DNA of 30,049 bases from JAAZBW01 sp035647855 (GCA_035647855.1 DASRMP010000036.1:1-30049), one strand, 5' to 3'; numbered from the stretch's first letter, positions 1-8,829 are shown. A program made the numbers and translations. The notes: generated from the sequence alone by a model not told the origin.

Positions 1-114
1 TCCACACCCCGACTACGGGGTGCGAAGTTCCCCACGGGGTCTGAAGTTCCCCAGCACACCACCCAGACGAGGTCTGAAGTTCCCCAGCGACCGGCCTTCG
101 GTCTCCACGGCCAC

Positions 115-185
115 GAGGGCGCACGATCGTCACACGCAAAACGCTGAGGGCGCACGATCGTCACACGCAAAATGCTGAGGGCGCA
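115..185. repeat. 31-bp tandem direct repeat, two full copies plus a third start
   Basis: The unit beginning GAGGGCGCACGATCGTCAC starts at 115 and again at 146, the two copies differing by one base near the end (ACGCT/ATGCT). A third start at 177 continues as GAGGGCGCATGATCGTCAC and runs directly into the palindrome centred at 209/210. There are no spacers, so this is not a CRISPR array. Function unknown. Confidence 0.75.
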
Positions 186-240
186 TGATCGTCACCATGG
201 CGCAGTGACGTCACTGCGCCATGGTGACGGTTGTGCGCCC
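179..240. repeat. 38-bp perfect palindrome (191-228) with imperfect outer arms
   Basis: Positions 191-228 form a perfect palindrome whose left half is GTCACCATGGCGCAGTGAC. It extends outward to 179-240 with 9 of 12 further pairs (GGGCGCA at the outside). There is no loop, so as DNA it is a two-fold symmetric site or cruciform. As RNA it would be a very stable hairpin. It could be a protein-binding site, a bidirectional terminator or a recombination site. The sequence does not decide between these. Confidence 0.8.
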
Positions 241-468
241 CGGTGTGACGAACGCGCGCCCTCATGCCGCAAGCGGCAGCAAGACCCGCCGCTGCGGCTC
301 CGAGGTTCCGCAGCTCCGTGATTTGACGCCTACCAGGGTGCCCGACGTTCCGCAGCCCGCTGCGGGGACGCAACATGTCGGCTTGCGGCGGGAATCGGAT
401 GCTCAAGCATGCATCTTGGGTCTCCGGAGTGCGGTGGAGAGGGCGACAGCGACGACGGCGAGGGCTAC

Positions 469-606
469 AGCGACAACGGCCGCGCCGGCGAGGGCGAGGG
501 CGACGACGAGTGCGATGCCAGCGACAACGGCCGCGCCGGCGGCGAACAGACTGGTCGCCGGCGGCGAACAGACTGGTCGGCGGCGGCGAAAATACTGGTC
601 AGCGTG
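469..606. repeat. GC-rich repeat block upstream of the aldehyde dehydrogenase, with 22-bp tandem repeat
   Basis: A 22-bp sequence starting AGCGACAACGGCCGCGCC occurs at 469-490 and again at 520-541. It is followed by three tandem 22-bp units starting at 541, 563 and 585, the first two sharing GGCGAACAGACTGGTC and the third reading GGCGAAAATACTGGTC. A 22-bp period is close to two helical turns, so the three GACTGGTC cores face the same side of the DNA. They end about 115 bp before the gene start, which suits activator or repressor sites. That role is inference. The rest of 241-721 shows no credible gene: its open frames are low-complexity Ala/Thr/Arg. Confidence 0.6.
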
Positions 607-721
607 ACAGTCGTCGTCGGGGCGCGCAAACCCCCGCCGGACGAGCGCCCAGATTATACACGAATCGGCACAGTATGTGGAAGAATAGAAGAACGCAATG
701 ATGCGGATAGGAGAATCTCAC

Positions 722-2242
722 ATGCTGTATCCACAACCTGGAACCGGAGACTCCAAGATCGAAGTCCTGCCCGAGTACGGCAACTTCATCGGCGGCGAAT
801 TCAAGCCCCCGATCGAGGGTCAGTACGCGGACAACCCGACACCGGTCACCGGGAAACCGTTCACCAAGTACGCCCAATCCACTGAAGCCGATGTCGAGGC
901 CGCTCTCGACGCCGCCCACGCCGCCGCGCCCGCCTGGGGCGAGGCATCGCTCGCAGAGCGAGCGAAAGTGCTCAACACCATCGCGGACGCCGTCGAGGAG
1001 AAGCTTGAGGAAATCGCGATCGCCGAGAGCTACGACAACGGCAAGGCCGTGCGGGAGACGCTCGGCGCCGATATACCGCTCCTCATCGATCACTTCCGGT
1101 ACTTCGCCGGCGCCGCGCGCACGGAGGAGGGCACGCTCACCCAGATAGACAAGGACACGGTCGCGTACCACTTCCGCGAGCCGCTGGGCGTGGTCGGCCA
1201 GATCATCCCGTTCAACTTCCCGCTGCTCATGGCGGCATGGAAGCTCGCGCCGGCGCTGGCCGCCGGCAACGCAGTCGTGCTCAAGCCCGCCTCCCCCACC
1301 CCGTGGTCGATCATGAAACTGATGGAGGTCATCGCGGACGTCGTCCCGCCGGGCGTCATCAACGTGGTCACCGGGCCCGGAGCGAAGATCGGCAAGGCCC
1401 TGGCCACCAACAAGCGGATCGCCAAGATCGCCTTCACGGGTGAGACGGTCACGGGCCGGCTCATCATGCAGTACGCAGCACAGAACATCATCCCGTCCAC
1501 CACGGAACTCGGCGGCAAGAGCCCGAACATCTTCTTCTCCGACATCATGGAAGAGGACGATGCACTCCGGGACAAGGCGATCGAAGGACTGCTGCTCTTC
1601 GCCTTCAACCAGGGAGAAGTCTGCACCTGCCCGTCGCGTGCACTCGTTCAGGAAGACATCTACGACGAGTTCATGGATCTCTGCCTCGAGCGCGCCCGCG
1701 CCATCAAGCTGGGTTCCCCGCTCGACACCGACACCATGATGGGCGCCCAGGTCTCCACAAACCAGATGGAAAAGATCACAGGCTACTGCGAGATCGCGGA
1801 GCAGGAGGGCGCGGAGCGCCTCATCGGCGGCGCGCGCGCGAACCTCGATGGCGATCTCGCCGACGGCTACTACTTCCAGCCCACCATGTACAAGGGCCAC
1901 AACAAGATGCGGATCTTCCAAGAGGAGATCTTCGGGCCGGTGCTCGCCGTCACGACCTTCAAGGACGACGACGACGCCCTCGAGATCGCCAACGACTCCC
2001 TCTACGGCCTCGGCGCCGGCGTGTGGACCCGCAACGGCACGCGCGCCTACCGCATGGGCCGGGGCATCAAGGCGGGCCGTGTCTGGACGAACTGCTACCA
2101 CGCGTACCCAGCGGGTGCAGCGTTCGGCGGGTACAAGATCTCGGGCGTTGGCCGGGAGAACCACCGAATGATGCTCGAGCACTACACCCAGGTGAAGAAC
2201 CTGCTCGTCAGCTACTCCGACCTGAAGATGGGGTTCTTCTGA
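722..2242 (+). CDS. NAD-dependent aldehyde dehydrogenase (acetaldehyde dehydrogenase, AldB/ExaC type)
   Basis: A 506-residue cytoplasmic enzyme predicted to oxidise acetaldehyde or similar short aldehydes to the acid with NAD(P)+. The ALDH signatures are clear: the PFNFPLLM cofactor-loop segment near residue 163, FTGETVTG near 238, general-base Glu262 in TELGGKSP, and nucleophile Cys301 in NQGEVCTCPSR. The second Cys (303) and this motif are typical of the AldB/ExaC branch, and the length equals the family norm. ATG 722 is chosen over the in-frame ATG at 698 because AGGAG (709-713) sits 8 nt before it. A DUF779 gene follows 16 nt downstream, the usual partner of this branch. Tandem 22-bp repeats upstream may be its control sites. 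Exact substrate is inferred. Confidence 0.93.
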   Translation: MLYPQPGTGDSKIEVLPEYGNFIGGEFKPPIEGQYADNPTPVTGKPFTKYAQSTEADVEAALDAAHAAAPAWGEASLAERAKVLNTIADAVEEKLEEIAIAESYDNGKAVRETLGADIPLLIDHFRYFAGAARTEEGTLTQIDKDTVAYHFREPLGVVGQIIPFNFPLLMAAWKLAPALAAGNAVVLKPASPTPWSIMKLMEVIADVVPPGVINVVTGPGAKIGKALATNKRIAKIAFTGETVTGRLIMQYAAQNIIPSTTELGGKSPNIFFSDIMEEDDALRDKAIEGLLLFAFNQGEVCTCPSRALVQEDIYDEFMDLCLERARAIKLGSPLDTDTMMGAQVSTNQMEKITGYCEIAEQEGAERLIGGARANLDGDLADGYYFQPTMYKGHNKMRIFQEEIFGPVLAVTTFKDDDDALEIANDSLYGLGAGVWTRNGTRAYRMGRGIKAGRVWTNCYHAYPAGAAFGGYKISGVGRENHRMMLEHYTQVKNLLVSYSDLKMGFF

Positions 2243-2258
2243 CAGACAGGAGGATCGC

Positions 2259-2615
2259 GTGAGCGATACGCCACGCATCCAGGCGACTCCCGCGGCGCGT
2301 GCGGCCCTCGAGGCCGTACGCGCCCGCGAGGGCGGCCAGGTGATGTTCGTCCAGTCGGGCGGCTGCTGCGCCGGCAGTGTCCCGATGTGCTTCGGCCTCG
2401 GCGAGTTCCTCACCGGGGACGGCGATACTCTCCTCGGAGACGTCGACGGCGCCCCCTTCTACATCGAGGAGAGCCTCGACGAGGCGCTCGGCCGGCCCTC
2501 GTTCGTCCTCGATGTCGCTCCCGGCGGGCCCGAGGGCTTCTCGCTCGGCACGGTCGACGGCGGCCACTTCGTCTCCCGCTCGACGTCCTGCCTCGCCGAC
2601 GACGCCATGCGGTGA
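2259..2615 (+). CDS. DUF779 domain protein
   Basis: A 118-residue protein of the DUF779 family, which is repeatedly found next to acetaldehyde dehydrogenases. Its biochemical role is not established. It has the family's Cys-rich centre (SGGCCAGSVPMC, about residues 31-42), the acidic Tyr-containing stretch GAPFYIEES, and a further Cys near the C-terminus (STSC). The Cys cluster suggests metal binding or redox chemistry, which is inference. It starts at GTG 2259 with an AGGAGG-type ribosome site (2248-2253), 16 nt behind the dehydrogenase stop, so the two form one operon. Confidence 0.88.
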   Translation: MSDTPRIQATPAARAALEAVRAREGGQVMFVQSGGCCAGSVPMCFGLGEFLTGDGDTLLGDVDGAPFYIEESLDEALGRPSFVLDVAPGGPEGFSLGTVDGGHFVSRSTSCLADDAMR

Positions 2616-2627
2616 CCGTGCACGTAG

Positions 2628-3446
2628 CTAGCTCGTCACGTCCTTCGTGGTGAAGTGCGCCCACGCCACCAGCCAGAAGATGACGATCACGGCGCCGTAG
2701 TACCCGGCGCCCGTGGCCATGTCCCCCCACTGGATCGGATCGAAGAGGACACCCGTGAACGAGGAGAGGTAGTGCGTCGGCAGGTATGGGTGCATGAACG
2801 ACACCTGCTCGATCGCCTCCAGAATCCACGCGACGATGATTACGGCCATCAGAGTGATCGTCGCGACCACGGGGCTCTCGGTGAGCGTGGAGATCACAAG
2901 CCCGATCGCTCCGATCGCCGCGATGGCGAGACTCGCATAGGCGACCGCGATCGCGAGCCGCCCGAGGCTTTCCGCGAAGCTGAGTTCCGTTCCGGACAGC
3001 GTCGTCATCGGACCCGCCCCGAGGATCACCACGCCCGCAATCGTCCCGACGACGGCGATCAGCGTTGTCGCGATCACGGCTCCGAGCGCGATGGTCGCGT
3101 ACTTGACCACGAGCAAACGAGTGCGCGAGACGGGCACCGTGAGCAGGTAGCGCAGTGTTCCGACGTTCGCCTCCCCCGCCACGGCGTCGCCCGCCACGAG
3201 CGCGATGGCAAGAGGCAGGAAGAAGGCAATCTGCACGGCGATGGCGGCCAAGGGCAGAATCACGCCGTTCGCCGAGAGTAGTCCCAAGAGGTTGCCGGTG
3301 CTGCCCGAGAAATGGATGGCCACCGCCATGATCACCGGAACCGCGGCCAGGACCGCGAGCCCGATCTGGTTGCGGCGCCGCCCGAGCATCAGCCGCACCT
3401 CGGACCCGAAGAATCGGCCCCATGAGAGGCGTTCAGCCTGAGACAT
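2628..3446 (-). CDS. ABC-2 type transporter permease
   Basis: A 272-residue membrane protein with about six hydrophobic helices and the ABC-2 permease layout: an N-terminal cytoplasmic stretch (residues 1-25), paired helices, and a final helix ending near HFTTKDVTS. It starts at ATG 3446, not further upstream, because GGGAGGG lies just before it and the ATPase gene stops at 3433. The two coding regions therefore overlap by 14 nt. It is the membrane half of a two-component exporter with the ATPase encoded immediately upstream. The substrate cannot be read from sequence. The LolA-like protein at the head of the operon suggests an envelope or lipid-linked role. It is convergent with the DUF779 gene. 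Confidence 0.88.
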   Translation of the reverse strand: MSQAERLSWGRFFGSEVRLMLGRRRNQIGLAVLAAVPVIMAVAIHFSGSTGNLLGLLSANGVILPLAAIAVQIAFFLPLAIALVAGDAVAGEANVGTLRYLLTVPVSRTRLLVVKYATIALGAVIATTLIAVVGTIAGVVILGAGPMTTLSGTELSFAESLGRLAIAVAYASLAIAAIGAIGLVISTLTESPVVATITLMAVIIVAWILEAIEQVSFMHPYLPTHYLSSFTGVLFDPIQWGDMATGAGYYGAVIVIFWLVAWAHFTTKDVTS

Positions 3447-4392
3447 CGAAGCCCTCCCCCGTGAGCTGCACGAACACGTCCTCGAGGTTCGCGTGCACGG
3501 CGCGGAATTCCCGCACCCGGACGCTCCCACCCACGAGCGCGGCGACCACATCCTCCGTTGGGCCGGCACCATCGCTCGCGGGCCGCCGCGCGGTCACGAC
3601 GGCGGCGCCGTCGCCCGCCTCGGCGGTCTCGATGTCACCGAATCCGAGCGCCTCCAGCACACCGTGCGCCACGCCGGGATCGGGGGTCATGAGCCGGATC
3701 CGGCCGCCGACGTCGTCGAGAAGCCGGGCGATGCCGTCCTGTGCGAGGAGACGTCCGCGGCTCATGATGCCGACGTGATCGCACATCTGCTGCACCTCGC
3801 TGAGCAGGTGCGAGGAAATGAGGACCGTGGTGCCGTCCGCGGCCAGCGACCCCACGAGGCGGCGGATCTCCCGGGTGCCCTGCGGGTCCAGGCCGTTGGC
3901 GGGCTCGTCGAGGACGAGCAGATCGCGCGGCTGGAGCAGTGCGCCGGCAATCGCCAGGCGCTGCTTCATACCGAGCGAGTACGCGCGGAACCGCTTGCCC
4001 GCGGCCGCCGCGAGTCCGACCCGGTCGAGAGCCTCGGCAACTCGCGCGCGTGAGGTGCGCGGGTTGGCGCGGAGATCAGCGGAGTCGAGCCGCACCAAGT
4101 TGGCGCGGCCCGACAGATGTGGATGGAACGCCGGTCCCTCCACGAGCGCCCCGACCCGCGCCAGGACCTCGCGGCCCGCCGCCGGCATCGGTTCGCCGAG
4201 GATGCCGCACTCGCCGGCGGTCGGGCGCACGAGGCCCATGAGCATGCGGATCGTGGTGGTCTTGCCCGAGCCGTTGGGCCCGAGGAATCCGTACACGGCA
4301 CCGGCCGGAACGGCGAGGTCTACGCCGTCGACCGCGGTCTGGTGACCGAAACGCTTGGTCAGCCCCGCCGAGGCGACGGCGAGTTCGCTCAC
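3433..4392 (-). CDS. ABC transporter ATP-binding protein
   Basis: A 319-residue ATPase with every nucleotide-binding motif: Walker A GPNGSGKTT (38-46), signature YSLGMKQR (138-145), Walker B LLVLDEP (158-164) and the switch His195 in SSHLL. The LGMKQR signature and the C-terminal extension of about 100 residues are typical of DrrA/CcmA-like exporters paired with ABC-2 permeases. The GTG start at 4392 overlaps the TGA of the upstream gene (GTGA), so translation is probably coupled. It drives the permease encoded next to it. The transported substrate is unknown. Confidence 0.93.
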   Translation of the reverse strand: MSELAVASAGLTKRFGHQTAVDGVDLAVPAGAVYGFLGPNGSGKTTTIRMLMGLVRPTAGECGILGEPMPAAGREVLARVGALVEGPAFHPHLSGRANLVRLDSADLRANPRTSRARVAEALDRVGLAAAAGKRFRAYSLGMKQRLAIAGALLQPRDLLVLDEPANGLDPQGTREIRRLVGSLAADGTTVLISSHLLSEVQQMCDHVGIMSRGRLLAQDGIARLLDDVGGRIRLMTPDPGVAHGVLEALGFGDIETAEAGDGAAVVTARRPASDGAGPTEDVVAALVGGSVRVREFRAVHANLEDVFVQLTGEGFDVSG

Positions 4393-5555
4393 TGGGCGAG
4401 AGCGTCGTACAACGCCTCCGGGGCGACCGGGCCGACGGCGATGCGGCCATCGTCGGCGAGGATCGCCGAGAAGAGCGTGCCGTCGAAGAGCTTGCCGCTG
4501 CCCCAGTCACCCGAGACCGTTGGCAGCTGCATGAGAATCGCCTCGAGGCCGGCAGTGGCGTCATCTTCTGACCTCTCGGCACCCTCGTCTCGCGGCCTCG
4601 CCATGTCGCCCATGCCGAATCCCTGCTGGGAAAGGTCCTGAGCGGGCATCACCAAGACCGTGGACCAGCCCTCGCCGATCTTGACCGGCTCATCGAAGTC
4701 CGGTTCGCCGGTCGTGCCGTGGCGCATGCCGTCACGATCCGGCTTCTCATCATGCGACGGCATCTCCGTCACGGCGGCTCCGGCAGGCGGAGCGAATTCG
4801 AAGACGGCGGCGTCAGGAGCGGAGAAGTCAATCGACGTGAACGCGACGTCGATCGCAGTGAGCCCGGACGTGTTCGTGACCTCGAAGGCCAGCGGCAGCG
4901 AGGTCTCCGAATCGACCGCGAGACGCACCTCGCCGATCTTGGTGGCGGCGTCATCGGGCATGAGGACGAGATCGTACGCGGAGCGACCGGCGACCGTGCT
5001 GGTCCCCGAGGTGGTGACCGTGGTGCTCGGCTCGACGTGCGCGAGGAAGTCCTCGGCGAACTGCTGAGGCGTGACGGACGGAGCCTCGCTCGCGGTGCCG
5101 GCATGCTCGGGCGCGGTGCCGTGGGCGGCCTCACCGGCGGCGCTGTCCCAGAACCACACGTCACCATCGTTGTAGGTCAGCGAGTACTCGCCGCCGTCGA
5201 CGACAAGCGCGAGCTTCGCGGCGTCCGCTGCGTTGGTCCAGACGCGCCAGTCGTTGGTGCCGGAGGCGAGCGTCATCGGATCGAAGGGCGCGGCGCCGCC
5301 GTGGCGGCCGCCCGGACCGGTGAAGCCGCTGAGAGCGGAAAGGTCCGGCAGTCCGAGATCGACGGTCTGGGTGACCTCACCCGAGAACGCCACCGGTTCG
5401 GCCTCTGCGAGGTCCGTCAGGAGTTCTTCTGCTGTCTTGCCAGGGAGCGCTGGATCGGCAGCGGCAACGGCGGAGTATGCGGCGGGTGCGCCGATCGCGA
5501 CCGCGAGCGCGGCCACGGGTACGAGCCAACGGAGGCGGGTTCGGGTGGCAGTCAT
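4389..5555 (-). CDS. secreted LolA-like protein
   Basis: A 388-residue exported protein. An Arg-rich start followed by a hydrophobic run (LVPVAALAVAIGAPAAYSAVA) makes a signal peptide of about 30-35 residues. There is no lipobox Cys. The mature part resembles actinobacterial LolA/LppX-like beta-barrel-like carriers: a repeated valine/threonine beta pattern around FSGEVTQTVDLGLPDL, WRVWTNAADAAKLALV and DVWFWDSAAGEA. The last 70 residues read like a separate small domain. It starts at ATG 5555, which precedes the signal peptide, and no good Shine-Dalgarno is visible. It heads a three-gene operon with the ABC ATPase and permease. A lipid or lipoprotein carrier role is inference from fold and context. 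Confidence 0.75.
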   Translation of the reverse strand: MTATRTRLRWLVPVAALAVAIGAPAAYSAVAAADPALPGKTAEELLTDLAEAEPVAFSGEVTQTVDLGLPDLSALSGFTGPGGRHGGAAPFDPMTLASGTNDWRVWTNAADAAKLALVVDGGEYSLTYNDGDVWFWDSAAGEAAHGTAPEHAGTASEAPSVTPQQFAEDFLAHVEPSTTVTTSGTSTVAGRSAYDLVLMPDDAATKIGEVRLAVDSETSLPLAFEVTNTSGLTAIDVAFTSIDFSAPDAAVFEFAPPAGAAVTEMPSHDEKPDRDGMRHGTTGEPDFDEPVKIGEGWSTVLVMPAQDLSQQGFGMGDMARPRDEGAERSEDDATAGLEAILMQLPTVSGDWGSGKLFDGTLFSAILADDGRIAVGPVAPEALYDALAQ

Positions 5556-5921
5556 GAAACCACGGTACGCGTGCGCGCGCGGCTTGGCACCCCAGCTATC
5601 CCCCAAGGTCGACCGTTCCGCCGCAGGCTGAAGCACAGGCGTCGGAGGTCTGCCGGTGGGCGTGGACGAGGTCCACACGGGACTGCTGCCCGAGTGCGTG
5701 GATGAATACCTCGCTCACCGCACGGACACGAAACGTGCTCGAACTGCCCACGAACCATCCACGTGAATCATAAGATCGCACGTAGGACGTTCGTCACGGG
5801 CCGTACGGCCGGAGCGTTCCTGTCTCGCGCGTTCGGGCGGCAACTTGCCAATGTTCGTCTCCGCCGGAACTTTCGCAGGGCCACCATTAGATGATCACCA
5901 TTTCTTGACAAAGGAGCGGAA
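5556..5921. other. divergent intergenic region with a 12-bp palindrome
   Basis: This 366-bp stretch separates the LolA-like operon from the amidohydrolase operon, so it must hold both promoters. The clearest element is the palindrome GGCCGTACGGCC at 5799-5810, a possible regulator site. A 61-codon minus-strand frame from GTG 5781 to 5596 exists, but has no recognisable similarity or good ribosome site. I see no convincing -35/-10 pair. Confidence 0.4.
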
Positions 5922-7139
5922 ATGTCGACAGATGCCCGAGCGGGCTTAGCACGGGACGTCCTCAGCGGTCTGGACGATGAGATGACTGCATGGCAAGAGG
6001 AGTTGTACGTCCACCTGCACAAGAACCCTGAACTGTCCATGCAGGAGCACGAGACAGCGGACGAGATCCACAAGCGCCTCGAGTCGTACGGCTACGAGGT
6101 GCAACGGTTCGCTGGGACCGGCGTCGTCGGTGTCCTCAAGAACGGCGAGGGGCCCGCAGTCCTCTACCGCGCGGACATTGACGCACTGCCCGTCCAGGAG
6201 GACACGGGATTCCCGTACGCCTCCGAGAGGCCCGGCCTCATGCACGCCTGCGGCCACGACTTCCACATCACCGCCGGTCTGGGCGCCGCCTACCTGCTTG
6301 CAGAGCGCAAGGACGCCTGGGCAGGCACCTACATCGCACTGTTCCAGCCCGCAGAGGAGACTGCGGCCGGAGCGCAGGCGATGGTCGATGACGGTCTCGT
6401 GGACAGGATCCCGCGGCCCGACGTGGCACTCGGCGCGCACGTTCTGACGACCCCGAGGTCCGGCGAGGTCGGCTGGGTCAAGGGACCGATCCTCTCCACC
6501 GCAGCGAGCCTGAAGATCACGGTCTACGGCAAGGGCTCCCACGGCTCGATGCCGCACCTGGGAATCGACCCGGTAGTCCTCGCCGCGTCGATCGTGACTC
6601 GTCTCCAGGGCATCGTGGCGCGCGAGGTCTCGCCGTTCAACTTCGCCGTTGTGACGGTCGGCAGCCTCAACACCGGCACCAAGGCGAACATCATCCCCGC
6701 CACCGCCGAGATGCAGCTCAACATCCGGGCCTACGACCTCGAAGTGCGCGACCAGTTGATCGCCGCGATCGAGCGGATCGTCAAGGCCGAGTGCGAGGCC
6801 TCCGGCTCACCGCGAGAGCCCGACATCGAGGTCTTCGACTTCTTCCCCCTTACGAACAACGACGCCGAAGTCACCGACAAGGTGGTCGAGGCGTTCACCG
6901 AGTACTTCGGCGAGGACCGGGTCATCAACATCGACCCGCAGACCGCGTCCGAAGACTTCAGTAACGTCCCGGACGCGTTCGGGACCCCGTACTGCTACTG
7001 GGGCGTGGGCGGATTCGCCGCCGGCGAGCCGACCTACCCCAACCACAACCCGAAATTCGGACCGGTCATGCAGCCCACGCTCCGCACCGGCACCGAAGCC
7101 GCCGTCACTGCGGCTCTCGCATACCTCGGAAAGGCATAG
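5922..7139 (+). CDS. M20D-family amidohydrolase (hippurate / IAA-amino-acid hydrolase type)
   Basis: A 405-residue metallo-amidohydrolase that would cleave an N-acyl amino acid or similar amide. M20 hallmarks are present: HKNPELSMQE (33-42), RADIDALP (83-90), metal-binding MHACGHD (107-113), catalytic PAEE (143-146), the dimerisation-domain motif GSHGSMPH, and the late metal ligand region ASEDFS. The start ATG 5922 has AAGGAG 5 nt before it. An MFS transporter follows after 7 nt, so substrate uptake or product export and hydrolysis are likely co-expressed. Exact substrate is unknown. Hippurate, acyl-amino acids or aminobenzoyl-glutamate are the family's usual choices. Confidence 0.9.
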   Translation: MSTDARAGLARDVLSGLDDEMTAWQEELYVHLHKNPELSMQEHETADEIHKRLESYGYEVQRFAGTGVVGVLKNGEGPAVLYRADIDALPVQEDTGFPYASERPGLMHACGHDFHITAGLGAAYLLAERKDAWAGTYIALFQPAEETAAGAQAMVDDGLVDRIPRPDVALGAHVLTTPRSGEVGWVKGPILSTAASLKITVYGKGSHGSMPHLGIDPVVLAASIVTRLQGIVAREVSPFNFAVVTVGSLNTGTKANIIPATAEMQLNIRAYDLEVRDQLIAAIERIVKAECEASGSPREPDIEVFDFFPLTNNDAEVTDKVVEAFTEYFGEDRVINIDPQTASEDFSNVPDAFGTPYCYWGVGGFAAGEPTYPNHNPKFGPVMQPTLRTGTEAAVTAALAYLGKA

Positions 7140-7146
7140 GTAACTG

Positions 7147-8829
7147 ATGGCTACCACCGCAGCTCCCGCCAAGAAGGCGGAGAAGCAAGGATTCCAGGGG
7201 AACGACAAGCTCCTCGTGGGTATCGTCCTCGCAGTCGCGGGCTTCTGGCTCTTCGCCGGCACCGCAGGCACCGTGGCGCCGGCGATCGTCGCCGACACCG
7301 GCATCGATGCCACCGCCATGAACTTCGCGGTCTCGGTCACCGCTCTCATGTCGGGTCTGTTCATCGTGCTCATGGGTGGAATCGCTGACAAAGTAGGGCG
7401 CGTCAAGATCACCCTGTTCGGCATCATCATGAACTTTGCCGGTTCGCTCATGCTGATTTTCGCGTCCGGCGCGATCGCGCTGCCGTTGCTCGTTACGGGC
7501 CGCGCCCTCCAGGGTTTCGGCGCCGCCTGTATCATGCCCGCCTCGATGGCCCTCGTGAAGGCGTACTGGGACGGCGCCGGCCGTCAACGTGCGGTCTCCA
7601 TGTGGTCGATCGGTTCATGGGGTGGCTCGGGTCTGGCCGCGCTGTTTGGTGGCGCAGTTGTTCAGTTCATCGGCTGGCGGGGCATCTTCGCGATCTCCGC
7701 AGGTGTGGCGGTCATCGCGTTTCTCCTGATCGTCGGCACGCCTGAGAACGCGCCCGCCGCCGGACGGAAGGAGAGGTTCGACTACCTCGGACTGTTCCTG
7801 TTCATCGTCGGCACGCTCGGACTCATGCTCGTCATGATCTTCGGCCGTACCATCGGCTGGACCAGCCCCCTCGGGCTCGGCCTCCTCGCAACCGGAATCG
7901 TGGGCTACGCGCTCTTCTACCTGTGGGAGAGGCGCCAGAAGCACCCGTTCATCGATTTCTCGTTGTTCAAGAACACGACCTTCACCGGTGCGACGATCTC
8001 GAACTTCCTGATCAACTGCACCATCGGTCTGCTGATGGTGAGCCAGCAGCTCATCCAGCTGGCCGGGCACAAGCCCGACGGCGAGCTCTACACCGCGTGG
8101 GACGCCGGCCTGCTGACCATCGGCTACGGAGTCTTCATCATCGCCTTCATCCGGTTCGGTGAGAAGCTCCTGCAGCGCTACGGTCCGCGCAAGCCGATGA
8201 TCTGGGCGAGCCTCATCGTCGTCCTCGTGTGTCTCCTGCTCATGCAGACGCAGCTCCTGATCGGCCAGTACGTAATCCTCGCCGTCATCGCCTACTGCCT
8301 GTTCGGCCTCGGTCTCGCGTTCTACGCGACTCCGTCCACGGACGCGGCGCTGTCGAACCTCCCGGCCGACAAGGCCGGCTCCGGTTCGGGCATCTACAAG
8401 ATGGCGTCTTCGCTCGGAAGCGCCATCGGTGCTGCCGTTTCGCTGTCCATCTTCACCGGCATGGCAGGCGGGGAGAGCACGATTATCGGTGACATCGTCG
8501 AAATGACAGGCCGCACCGACAACATCGCCCTCCGTGAGGCCGCGATGGTCGCCATCGGCGTGAACATGGTGTTCGCCCTGCTCGCGATCATCTCGATCAC
8601 CCTCACCGTGCCGAAGGGCGGCGGCAGCCGCGACATCGGCAAGGTGGCGGCATCGCCGGCTCCGTCCCCGCAGCTCCCGCCGGATGAGGCCAAGCAGGCC
8701 GTCCTCGCCCGCCTCAGCAAGTACTCGCTCAGCGACCTCGAGAGGATCGAGAAGCAGGCCTACCTTGCAGAGCTCGGAAAGCTCGACCCGGCCGTACTCA
8801 AGCAGCTGGTCGACACCAAGCGCGAGTAA
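7147..8829 (+). CDS. MFS transporter, 14-helix DHA2-like
   Basis: A 560-residue membrane protein. It carries the MFS loop motif as GGIADKVGRVK between helices 2 and 3 and the helix-5-type segment WGGSGLAALFGGAVVQFIGWRGIF split over hydrophobic runs. The number of hydrophobic segments, about 14, fits the DHA2 group. The C-terminal tail of about 60 residues is hydrophilic, with a repeat-like LSKYSLSDLERIEKQ helix. It sits 7 nt after the amidohydrolase stop and is followed by a strong terminator. Transport of the hydrolase's substrate or product is inferred from that pairing. Alternatively it is a drug or metabolite exporter. Confidence 0.88.
   Translation: MATTAAPAKKAEKQGFQGNDKLLVGIVLAVAGFWLFAGTAGTVAPAIVADTGIDATAMNFAVSVTALMSGLFIVLMGGIADKVGRVKITLFGIIMNFAGSLMLIFASGAIALPLLVTGRALQGFGAACIMPASMALVKAYWDGAGRQRAVSMWSIGSWGGSGLAALFGGAVVQFIGWRGIFAISAGVAVIAFLLIVGTPENAPAAGRKERFDYLGLFLFIVGTLGLMLVMIFGRTIGWTSPLGLGLLATGIVGYALFYLWERRQKHPFIDFSLFKNTTFTGATISNFLINCTIGLLMVSQQLIQLAGHKPDGELYTAWDAGLLTIGYGVFIIAFIRFGEKLLQRYGPRKPMIWASLIVVLVCLLLMQTQLLIGQYVILAVIAYCLFGLGLAFYATPSTDAALSNLPADKAGSGSGIYKMASSLGSAIGAAVSLSIFTGMAGGESTIIGDIVEMTGRTDNIALREAAMVAIGVNMVFALLAIISITLTVPKGGGSRDIGKVAASPAPSPQLPPDEAKQAVLARLSKYSLSDLERIEKQAYLAELGKLDPAVLKQLVDTKRE

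Larger units (their letters stand above)
23..355. repeat. five dispersed copies of a GTTCC(C/G)CA motif
   Basis: A 12-bp motif close to GAAGTTCCCCAG occurs at 24-35, 43-54 and 76-87. Diverged forms (GAGGTTCCGCAG and GACGTTCCGCAG) occur at 302-313 and 344-355, all in the same orientation. No plausible gene covers them. Multiple short repeats of a core site are typical of transposase-binding ends (IS21- or Tn7-type elements) and of operator clusters. Which applies here is inference, because the window starts inside the array. Confidence 0.55.

Noticed and set aside
115..185. possible CRISPR array
   Set aside because: Repeats are directly contiguous without unique spacers, and only two full copies exist.
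221..885. open frames in the repeat-rich block upstream of the dehydrogenase
   Set aside because: Ala/Thr/Arg-rich repetitive products in several frames at once, no ribosome site, and overlap with the real gene start.
599..2413. 604-codon minus-strand open frame opposite the aldehyde dehydrogenase
   Set aside because: It is an antisense shadow of a high-GC gene with low-complexity product and no motifs. The plus-strand enzyme is unambiguous.
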